This document shows positions 1-5,797 of a DNA stretch of 6,138 nt, in pieces. Origin of the DNA: Crocinitomicaceae bacterium (lineage in GTDB: Bacteria > Bacteroidota > Bacteroidia > Flavobacteriales_D > Crocinitomicaceae). The notes beneath the pieces were generated by a model. It saw only the letters and a list, made by a program, of their open reading frames with translations. It did not search any database and had not been told where the DNA came from. The translations under genes were made by a program, and so were the position numbers. Numbering within the stretch: position 1 is the stretch's first letter; the number at the start of each line of letters is the position of its first letter. The stretch covers positions 4,807 through 10,944 of the forward strand of contig NZQU01000097.1 of assembly GCA_002696025.1 (NCBI GenBank), in the 5' to 3' direction.

Positions 1-813
1 AATGGAAAGTCAAAAATGATCGGATTCAATGGTGATGAATACCCTCGTGTTCCAAAACTTGATAACAAAAATTCAATTTCGATAACAGGAGAAATTCTTT
101 CAAAAGCTATCAACAAAACAATATTTGCAACTGGAAATGATGATTTAAGGCCAGTTATGAGTGGAGTTTTCTGTCAATTTAATGAAGAGGACATCACTTT
201 TGTTGCGACTGATGCACATAAATTAGTTCGATATTCAAGAACAGATTTTACAGCAAAAGGAAATGCTTCATTTATTTTACCTAAAAAACCACTAAATCTT
301 CTTAAAAATAACATCAGAGGAGATGAAGATGTATCTATTGAATACAACACTTCTAATGCCATTTTTAAATTAAATGACATCACTTTAACTTGTCGCCTAA
401 TTGATGGTAAGTATCCAAATTATGAAGCGGTTATTCCAAAAGAAAATCCAAATGTACTGACCATCGAAAGAGATCAGTTCTTAAGCTCAATTAAAAGAGT
501 ATCCCTTTTTTCTAATAAAACCACTCATCAAATAAAACTCAAACTTGCAGGATCAGATTTAAACTTATCCGCAGAAGATCTTGATTTTTCAAATGAAGCA
601 AATGAAAGGTTAACTTGTAACTATAATGGTGATGACTTAGAAATTGGTTTCAACTCAAGGTTTTTAATGGATATGCTTAACAATCTTGATACCCCTGAAA
701 TTCAATTAGCAATGAGTGAATCAAACCGTGCAGGACTTTTAATGCCTAATAATCCTGAAAGTAAAGATGAGCACATTTTAATGCTTGTAATGCCTGTAAT
801 GCTTAATAGGTAA
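1..813 (+). CDS. dnaN: DNA polymerase III beta subunit (sliding clamp), 5'-truncated by window edge
   Basis: This is the ring-shaped clamp that tethers DNA polymerase III to DNA and recruits repair and replication partners. The reading frame is open from base 1 (NGKSKM...), so the ATG at 16 is internal. The 270 visible residues compare with a family length of about 370, so roughly the first 100 residues (most of domain I) lie outside. Domain II runs from about base 75 to 430. It holds the FATGNDDLRPVMSG segment (from base 124), ATDAHKL (from about 205) and LIDGKYPNYEAVIP (from about 400), which match E. coli FSMANQDVRYYLNG, ATDGHRL and LVEGRFPDYRRVLP. Domain III follows, with the conserved EIGFNSRFLMDMLNNLD block (from about 640) and the C-terminal LMLVMPVMLN, equivalent to E. 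coli VVMPMRL, which forms part of the partner-binding pocket. No frameshift is seen. No hairpin terminator is visible after the stop, only a T-rich tract, so read-through into rlmN 56 bases downstream is possible. Confidence 0.97.
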   Translation, partial: NGKSKMIGFNGDEYPRVPKLDNKNSISITGEILSKAINKTIFATGNDDLRPVMSGVFCQFNEEDITFVATDAHKLVRYSRTDFTAKGNASFILPKKPLNLLKNNIRGDEDVSIEYNTSNAIFKLNDITLTCRLIDGKYPNYEAVIPKENPNVLTIERDQFLSSIKRVSLFSNKTTHQIKLKLAGSDLNLSAEDLDFSNEANERLTCNYNGDDLEIGFNSRFLMDMLNNLDTPEIQLAMSESNRAGLLMPNNPESKDEHILMLVMPVMLNR

Positions 814-846
814 TCTCTTTTATTTTTTTAAACTAAATTTTAATCT

Positions 847-854
847 TTATTTTG
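847..854 (+). promoter_or_regulatory. weak candidate -7 box upstream of rlmN
   Basis: TTATTTTG differs at one position from the Bacteroidota -7 consensus TAnnTTTG and lies 15 bases before the preferred rlmN ATG. No TTG-type -33 element exists at the expected distance; the 26 bases upstream contain no G. If used, the transcript would have a leader of only about 10 bases. It may equally be chance in AT-rich DNA, with rlmN transcribed from dnaN. Confidence 0.2.
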
Positions 855-869
855 CAGAACATTATTGAC

Positions 870-1958
870 ATGTCTGAAAACAAAGTAAATATTAGAAGTG
901 CAAGCTCAGAAAGCATCAATGATTGGATTTTAAAAAAAGGTCACAAATCTTTTAGATATAAACAAATTCATGAATGGCTTTGGAGGAAAAATGTGTCATC
1001 ATTTGAATCGATGCAAAATCTGGGCAAAAAATTAATAAATGATTTAGATGATTCTTTTTTCATTGATCACATCACCTTAAATGATCAACAAATAAGTAAT
1101 GACAAAACCATAAAATGTGCTTTTTCAGTTGGAGAAACACAAGTGGTAGAAGGAGTTTTAATTCCAACAAAATCTCGATCAACAGCATGTATCTCATCTC
1201 AAGTAGGGTGTAGTCTTGCGTGTAAATTCTGTGCAACTGGTAGATTAAAAATGCTTAGAAATTTAAGCCCTGGTGAAATTGTCGATCAAGTTTATTTATT
1301 AAACGAACTATCGATAAAACATGAAAAACGTTCACTATCTAATATTGTTTACATGGGGATGGGAGAACCTTTACTTAATTATAAAAATGTACTAAAATCA
1401 ACCGAAATTATTTGTTCAAAAGACGGACTTGGAATTTCACCAAAAAGAATAACTGTTTCCACTGCCGGGATTGCAAAAATGATAACAAAATTAGGTGATG
1501 ATGAAGTAAAATTTAACCTTGCACTGTCTTTACATGCTGCCAATGATCAAAAAAGAAATGAGATCATGGCCATTAACGAAAGCAATAATTTAAAAGATTT
1601 GAAAAAATCACTTCAATACTTTCATCAAAAAACAGGAAGTCGAGTCACATTTGAATATATCATTTTTGATAATTTTAATGACACACCTCAAGATGCATAC
1701 GAATTGGCAAGTTTCGCAAAATGTGTTCCTTGTAAAATAAATATTATTGAATACAACCCAATTGATGATGGAATACTTCGACAAGCTGATGTTCAAAAAG
1801 TAAATGAATTTGCTAGAATACTTGAAGACAAAAATTTAATAGTCAACATTAGAAGAAGCAGAGGAAAAGACATTGATGCTGCATGTGGTCAGTTAGCCAA
1901 TAAAAACAAGACAGCTGTTTTTAGAACGGAACAGATGAAAAAAAAATCTGTTAAATAA
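870..1958 (+). CDS. rlmN: dual-specificity 23S rRNA/tRNA adenine-C2 methyltransferase RlmN
   Basis: This radical S-adenosylmethionine enzyme methylates C2 of A2503 in 23S rRNA and, in E. coli, A37 of certain tRNAs. With the ATG at 870 the product has 362 residues, usual for the family. The N-terminal accessory domain (about 1-85) includes the FRYKQIHEWLW segment typical of RlmN. The radical-SAM cluster motif CSLACKFC supplies Cys114, Cys118 and Cys121. Cys107, in ACISSQVGC, corresponds to E. coli Cys118. MGMGEPLLNY (about 162-171) is the SAM-binding GEP motif. RRSRGKDIDAACGQL near the C-terminus carries Cys339, equivalent to the methyl-carrying Cys355 of E. coli. Both catalytic cysteines are therefore present, and the enzyme should be active. 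The closely related Cfr resistance enzyme is less likely, because the length and the DIDAACGQL ending fit RlmN. An in-frame TTG at 852 would add six residues (MQNIID), but the ATG start MSENKVNIR looks more natural. The gene may be cotranscribed with dnaN. Confidence 0.96.
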   Translation: MSENKVNIRSASSESINDWILKKGHKSFRYKQIHEWLWRKNVSSFESMQNLGKKLINDLDDSFFIDHITLNDQQISNDKTIKCAFSVGETQVVEGVLIPTKSRSTACISSQVGCSLACKFCATGRLKMLRNLSPGEIVDQVYLLNELSIKHEKRSLSNIVYMGMGEPLLNYKNVLKSTEIICSKDGLGISPKRITVSTAGIAKMITKLGDDEVKFNLALSLHAANDQKRNEIMAINESNNLKDLKKSLQYFHQKTGSRVTFEYIIFDNFNDTPQDAYELASFAKCVPCKINIIEYNPIDDGILRQADVQKVNEFARILEDKNLIVNIRRSRGKDIDAACGQLANKNKTAVFRTEQMKKKSVK

Positions 1959-1987
1959 GCCTTTATTATGTAGATTGATTTTAAATA

Positions 1988-2014
1988 AGAACAAATGCTC
2001 AAAACTATTGTTCT
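1988..2014. repeat. inverted repeat upstream of sdhC promoter (possible operator)
   Basis: AGAACAA (1988-1994) and TTGTTCT (2008-2014) form perfect 7-base inverted arms around a 13-base centre. The dyad ends 6 bases before the TAAATTTG box of sdhC, where a regulator site would be expected. The arms are AT-rich and not followed by a T run, so it is a poor intrinsic terminator for rlmN. A chance dyad cannot be excluded. Confidence 0.35.
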
Positions 2015-2020
2015 ATATAG

Positions 2021-2028
2021 TAAATTTG
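2021..2028 (+). promoter_or_regulatory. -7 box of probable sdhCAB promoter
   Basis: TAAATTTG matches the Bacteroidota consensus TAnnTTTG exactly and lies 35 bases before the sdhC start, inside the 105-base rlmN-sdhC gap. The expected TTG-type -33 element is not at the usual distance (about 18-20 bases upstream). The nearest TTG (2008-2010) is only 10 bases away and lies within the inverted repeat. A second, looser candidate is the TATTATTTG stretch (2032-2040), for which that TTG would be about 22 bases upstream. The leader then contains the 10-base palindrome TATTATAATA (2041-2050). Confidence 0.5.
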
Positions 2029-2053
2029 CAATATTATTTGTATTATAATAAGA

Positions 2054-2058
2054 TAAAA
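2054..2058 (+). promoter_or_regulatory. TAAA-type translation initiation element of sdhC
   Basis: TAAAA ends 5 bases before the sdhC ATG, where Bacteroidota genes usually carry an A-rich TAAA element instead of a GGAGG Shine-Dalgarno. It supports the ATG at 2064 as the start. Confidence 0.45.
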
Positions 2059-2063
2059 CATTT

Positions 2064-2936
2064 ATGAGTAAATCAGCATTACTTAAATCATCGTTAGCTA
2101 AAAAATATTGGATGGCTTTAACCGGCCTTTTTCTATGCACTTTTTTAGTTGGTCATCTCTTAGGAAATCTTCAGCTAGCATTTGATGCAGGAGAAGATGG
2201 TAGGAAAGCATTTAATGAGTATGCTTATTTCATGGCTCATAATCCTATGATTAAAATCTTATCCTATTTAACTTACATATCCATACTCTTTCATACCATT
2301 GACGGTATATTGCTAACCATCAAAAATAAAAAATCAAGGCCCATCGGATATGCTAAGAATAATGCAAATGCAAACAGCTCAAGTTCATCAAGAAATATGG
2401 CTTTACTTGGCTCTCTTATTTTAATTTTTATTGTTACGCACATGGCAAATTTTTGGTATAAAGCTAAAATAAGCAGTGAATCTTTCCCTTTACATATTAT
2501 CAAAATCGATGTTAAAGATCAAATGGGACAAAGTCAAAATATAGACTTATATCACACAAAAACTTCTCCTATACCTAAAACTGATGACATTGTAGTAAAA
2601 AATAAAACTGAATTATATGATAAAATGGCAAATGTTAAAATTGCAGAAGGCTACAAAGATCTTCACTCTTTAGTATTTGCTTTTTTTGGTCAGGACAAAA
2701 GTAAATATGGTTTCCCTAAAAATGAGCAAGCTCTTTTTTACACATTATTTTATGTTTTATCAATGTGTGTTTTATGCTTTCATTTATGGCACGGATTTGC
2801 TTCTGCCTTTCAAACAGTTGGAGTCAATCATTCCAGTTATAACACTATTATAAAATCAACAGGTAAATTATTTGCAATTCTTATACCATTAGGATTTGCA
2901 ATAATTCCATTAATGATTTTTTTAAATCAAATATGA
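2064..2936 (+). CDS. sdhC: succinate dehydrogenase/fumarate reductase cytochrome b subunit (type B, diheme) with enlarged periplasmic loop
   Basis: This is the membrane anchor that carries two b hemes and exchanges electrons between the SdhB iron-sulfur clusters and quinone. Five hydrophobic helices are visible at about residues 15-36, 64-86, 111-131, 223-245 and 267-288, as in single-anchor type-B enzymes that need no SdhD. Likely heme ligands by position are His31 (VGHLLGN), His77 (LFHTIDG), His126 (VTHMANFW) and His240 or His243 (CFHLWHGF). HLWHGFASAFQTVGVNHSSY, the RPIGYA loop and IPLGFAIIPL are typical Bacteroidota SdhC signatures. The protein has 290 residues, whereas Bacteroidota relatives I know are about 220-230. 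The extra residues lie between helices 3 and 4 (about 135-200), a loop the positive-inside rule places in the periplasm. The start at 2064 has a TAAAA element upstream, and MSKSALLKSSLAKKYWMALTG is the expected N-terminus. sdhA starts 4 bases after the stop, so the pair is surely cotranscribed and probably translationally coupled. Confidence 0.94.
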   Translation: MSKSALLKSSLAKKYWMALTGLFLCTFLVGHLLGNLQLAFDAGEDGRKAFNEYAYFMAHNPMIKILSYLTYISILFHTIDGILLTIKNKKSRPIGYAKNNANANSSSSSRNMALLGSLILIFIVTHMANFWYKAKISSESFPLHIIKIDVKDQMGQSQNIDLYHTKTSPIPKTDDIVVKNKTELYDKMANVKIAEGYKDLHSLVFAFFGQDKSKYGFPKNEQALFYTLFYVLSMCVLCFHLWHGFASAFQTVGVNHSSYNTIIKSTGKLFAILIPLGFAIIPLMIFLNQI

Positions 2937-2940
2937 TATT

Positions 2941-4944
2941 ATGCCTATTTTAAATTCAAAAATACCAGAAGGATCAATTGATAAAAAATGGTCTAATCAT
3001 AAAAGCAAAATACGCCTTGTCAACCCTGCAAACAAAAGGCTTATTGATGTAATTGTTGTAGGGTCTGGTTTGGCTGGTGGAGCAGCTTCTGCTTCTCTTG
3101 CAGAACTTGGTTACAATGTCAAAACATTTTGCTTTCAAGATTCTCCAAGAAGAGCCCATTCAATTGCAGCTCAGGGGGGTATTAATGCCGCAAAAAATTA
3201 CCAAGGAGATGGTGATTCTGTTTACAGGCTTTTTTATGATACTATTAAAGGGGGAGATTATCGCTCAAGAGAAGCCAATGTTCACCGTTTAGCAGAAGTA
3301 AGTGCAAATATTATTGACCAATGTGTTGCTCAAGGTGTTCCATTTGCTAGAGAATATGGAGGCTTATTAGATAACCGATCATTTGGAGGTGTATTGGTTT
3401 CAAGAACATTTTATGCTAAAGGACAAACAGGACAGCAACTTTTACTTGGGGCCTACTCTGCCATGTCTAGACAAATAGGGAAAGGTAAAATCAAAATGTA
3501 TTCCAGACATGAAATGCTAGATCTTGTAATTGTGGATGGGAAAGCAAGAGGTATTATTGCAAGAAACCTAGTTACTGGTGAGATTCAAAAGCATTCAGCT
3601 CATGCTGTTGTTCTTGGGTCAGGAGGTTATGGAAATGTTTTTTTCTTATCAACAAATGCGATGGGTTCTAATGTAACTGCTGCATGGAAAACACATATTA
3701 AAGGTGCTTTTTTTAGCAATCCTTGTTTCACTCAAATTCATCCCACTTGTATTCCTGTGTCTGGAGACCATCAATCCAAATTAACTCTAATGTCTGAATC
3801 ACTAAGAAATGATGGAAGAATATGGGTGCCTAAAAACATGGAAGATGTTTTAGCAATTAGAGAGGGCAAATTAAAACCTACAGAAATATCCGCTGAAAAT
3901 AGAGATTATTATTTAGAAAGAAGGTACCCTTCTTTTGGTAACCTTGTCCCAAGAGATGTTGCTTCAAGAGCAGCAAAAGAAAGATGTGATGCTGGTTATG
4001 GAGTTAACAAGACAGGTGAAGCTGTTTATTTAGATTTTGCTTCTGCCATTGAAAGATACGGAAAAGAAAAAGCTCAAGTTTTAAATATTGATAACCCATC
4101 AGAAGAAGAAATACTATCATTGGGAAGAAAGGTAATAGAAACTAAGTATGGTAATCTATTTCAGATGTATTACAAGATAGTTGACGATGATCCATATTAT
4201 ACGCCTATGCAAATATATCCGGCAGTTCATTACACTATGGGTGGATTATGGGTAGATTATAATTTAATGAGTACAATTCCTGGTTGTTTTGTAGCTGGTG
4301 AAGCAAATTTCTCTGATCATGGAGCAAATAGACTTGGTGCCTCTGCCCTTATGCAAGGATTAGCCGATGGATATTTTGTTCTTCCATACACTATCGGAGA
4401 CTACTTAGCCGATGATATCAGAACAGGTCCTATTTCTACTGATTTACCTGAATTTGAAAAAACTGCCAATGAAGTTTCTGAAAACATTTCAAAATTGATG
4501 AATATCAAAGGTTCCAAGCCAGTCGACTATTTCCATAAAAGACTGGGTAAAGTAATGTGGAATAATGTTGGAATGGCAAGAAACGCAGAAGGATTGAATG
4601 CAGCTATAGATGAAATTAAGATTATTAGAGAAGAATTTTACGATGATGTGCGAATTCCAGGAGATGCTAATGAACTCAATCCTGAGCTAGAAAAAGCACT
4701 TCGTGTAGCCGACTTAATTGATCTTGGGCAATTAATGGCTATTGATGCACTTAACAGAAGTGAATCATGTGGAGGTCATTTTAGAGAAGAATCACAAACA
4801 GAAGAAGGTGAGGCATTAAGAGATGATGAAAACTTTACATATGTTTCTGCTTGGGAATATACAGGGGATCCCTCAAAACCTAATCATCATAAAGAAGATT
4901 TGGTTTATGAAAACATCAAACTAGTACAAAGAAGTTATAAATAA
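2941..4944 (+). CDS. sdhA: succinate dehydrogenase/fumarate reductase flavoprotein subunit
   Basis: This is the catalytic subunit, interconverting succinate and fumarate at a covalently bound FAD on the cytoplasmic face of the membrane. The 667 residues match the long type-B form of Bacteroidota. The FAD dinucleotide motif GSGLAGGAAS starts at residue 41. His73 in RRAHSIAAQGGINAA is the expected covalent FAD attachment site. Probable active-site residues, assigned by motif comparison with E. coli enzymes, are His267 (TQIHPTC), Ser285-Glu286 (LMSESLRNDG), the proton-donor arginine Arg338 (LVPRDVASRA), His430 (AVHYTMGG) and Arg464 (GANRLGASAL). The C-terminal helical domain (about 510-667) includes RSESCGGHFREE. 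The N-terminus (MPILNSKIPEGSIDKKW...) is the usual Bacteroidota extension, which supports the ATG at 2941. Sequence alone does not tell whether the enzyme runs mainly as succinate dehydrogenase or as fumarate reductase. sdhB follows after 16 bases. No missing key residue or frameshift is seen. Confidence 0.98.
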   Translation: MPILNSKIPEGSIDKKWSNHKSKIRLVNPANKRLIDVIVVGSGLAGGAASASLAELGYNVKTFCFQDSPRRAHSIAAQGGINAAKNYQGDGDSVYRLFYDTIKGGDYRSREANVHRLAEVSANIIDQCVAQGVPFAREYGGLLDNRSFGGVLVSRTFYAKGQTGQQLLLGAYSAMSRQIGKGKIKMYSRHEMLDLVIVDGKARGIIARNLVTGEIQKHSAHAVVLGSGGYGNVFFLSTNAMGSNVTAAWKTHIKGAFFSNPCFTQIHPTCIPVSGDHQSKLTLMSESLRNDGRIWVPKNMEDVLAIREGKLKPTEISAENRDYYLERRYPSFGNLVPRDVASRAAKERCDAGYGVNKTGEAVYLDFASAIERYGKEKAQVLNIDNPSEEEILSLGRKVIETKYGNLFQMYYKIVDDDPYYTPMQIYPAVHYTMGGLWVDYNLMSTIPGCFVAGEANFSDHGANRLGASALMQGLADGYFVLPYTIGDYLADDIRTGPISTDLPEFEKTANEVSENISKLMNIKGSKPVDYFHKRLGKVMWNNVGMARNAEGLNAAIDEIKIIREEFYDDVRIPGDANELNPELEKALRVADLIDLGQLMAIDALNRSESCGGHFREESQTEEGEALRDDENFTYVSAWEYTGDPSKPNHHKEDLVYENIKLVQRSYK

Positions 4945-4960
4945 CGATATAATTAAAGAC

Positions 4961-5707
4961 ATGAAATTAACTTTAAAAATTTGGAGACAAAAAGGACCTG
5001 AAGAAAAAGGTAAAATTGTTACATATCCTATCGACAATATTGATGGAGACATGTCCTTTTTAGAAATGATGGATGTCTTAAATGTTGAGTTAGTTAAAAA
5101 AGGAGAGAGTCCTGTTGCTTTTGACCATGATTGTAGAGAAGGTATTTGTGGATCTTGTTCTATGTATATTGACGGCGAAGCTCACGGACCCGACCGAGGT
5201 GTAACCACTTGTCAATTACACATGCGAAAATTTAAAGATGGAGATACCATTTATATTGAGCCATGGCGTGCAAAGGCCTTTCCAATTATAAAAGATTTAG
5301 TAGTTGACCGATCGTCATTTGATAGAATCATGAATGCAGGAGGGTATATTTCGGTCAATACTTCAGGAAATACAATTGATGCCAATGCGACCCCTATTCC
5401 TAAAGAAGATGCTGATAAAGCATTTGAAGCAGCAACCTGTATTGGATGTGGAGCTTGTGTAGCTAGCTGTAAAAATGCATCAGCCATGTTATTTGTATCT
5501 GCTAAAGTCTCTCAACTTGCTTTGCTACCTCAAGGTCAAGTAGAAGCTAAAGACCGTGTTTTAAAAATGGTTGAAGCAATGGACGAAGAAGGCTTCGGAA
5601 ATTGTACCAATACAGGTGCTTGTGAAGTTGAATGTCCTAAAGGAATATCTCTTGAAAACATTGCTAGAATGAATCGAGAATATTTAAAAGCAATGGTGAA
5701 AAAATAA
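4961..5707 (+). CDS. sdhB: succinate dehydrogenase/fumarate reductase iron-sulfur subunit
   Basis: This subunit carries electrons between the FAD of SdhA and the hemes or quinone of SdhC through three iron-sulfur clusters. The N-terminal ferredoxin-like domain binds [2Fe-2S] through Cys58, Cys63, Cys66 (DCREGICGSC) and Cys84 (TTCQLHM). The C-terminal domain has CIGCGACVASC with Cys160, Cys163, Cys166 and Cys170, and CTNTGACEVECPKGI with Cys215, Cys221 and Cys225. By family rule, Cys160/163/166/225 bind [4Fe-4S] and Cys170/215/221 bind [3Fe-4S]. All ligands are present, and the 248 residues match the Bacteroidota form. The ATG at 4961 is preceded by a TAAAG element a few bases upstream, and MKLTLKIWRQ is the expected start. 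It is the last gene of sdhCAB: a 90-base gap holding a separate promoter follows. Confidence 0.98.
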   Translation: MKLTLKIWRQKGPEEKGKIVTYPIDNIDGDMSFLEMMDVLNVELVKKGESPVAFDHDCREGICGSCSMYIDGEAHGPDRGVTTCQLHMRKFKDGDTIYIEPWRAKAFPIIKDLVVDRSSFDRIMNAGGYISVNTSGNTIDANATPIPKEDADKAFEAATCIGCGACVASCKNASAMLFVSAKVSQLALLPQGQVEAKDRVLKMVEAMDEEGFGNCTNTGACEVECPKGISLENIARMNREYLKAMVKK

Positions 5708-5714
5708 TTTTTTC
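5698..5714 (+). terminator. weak AT-only hairpin at the sdhB stop codon
   Basis: GAAAAAA and TTTTTTC are perfect 7-base inverted arms flanking the TAA stop of sdhB, with T-rich sequence downstream. The stem has a single G-C pair, so it is a poor intrinsic terminator by standard rules. It is the only hairpin-like structure I found between sdhB and the next promoter, and could arise by chance from the lysine codons ending sdhB. Confidence 0.2.
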
Positions 5715-5747
5715 AAACTTCTTTAATTACTTTTTAATCTTACATTT

Positions 5748-5776
5748 TTGAATAACGCACAAATATTGTAAATTTG
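5748..5776 (+). promoter_or_regulatory. Bacteroidota-type promoter of the PA-domain gene
   Basis: A -33 element TTG (5748-5750, end of a TTTTTG run) is separated by 18 bases from an exact TAnnTTTG -7 box, TAAATTTG (5769-5776). Both elements and the spacing fit the Bacteroidota housekeeping sigma consensus. The start codon lies 21 bases after the -7 box, giving a leader of about 15 bases. This is the most complete promoter in the window and indicates that the last gene is transcribed separately from sdhCAB. Confidence 0.7.
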
Positions 5777-5778
5777 TG
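5758..5778. repeat. inverted repeat overlapping the -7 box (possible operator)
   Basis: CACAAAT (5758-5764) and ATTTGTG (5772-5778) are perfect 7-base inverted arms separated by 7 bases. The right arm covers most of the TAAATTTG box, and the left arm lies between the -33 and -7 elements. A protein bound here would block the polymerase, so the placement suits a repressor site, although part of the symmetry is forced by the -7 consensus itself. Confidence 0.35.
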
Positions 5779-5797
5779 TATAACTAATCAATATAAT

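Noticed and set aside
780..806. Three tandem 9-base units at the end of dnaN (AATGCTTGT, AATGCCTGT, AATGCTTAA).
   Set aside because: They encode the conserved clamp C-terminus LMLVMPVMLN, in which M recurs every three residues; the repetition follows from the protein sequence.
2041..2050. Perfect palindrome TATTATAATA in the sdhC leader.
   Set aside because: It is AT-only and only 10 bases, expected by chance in such AT-rich intergenic DNA; mentioned under the promoter but not called as a separate site.
1889..2140. Minus-strand open frame of 83 codons across the rlmN-sdhC gap.
   Set aside because: It overlaps the ends of two well-supported genes and the sdhC promoter region, has no recognisable domain or start context, and is explained by AT-rich composition.
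3077..3292. Second plus-strand frame of 71 codons inside sdhA.
   Set aside because: It is fully inside the highly conserved FAD-binding region of sdhA in another frame, with no independent evidence.
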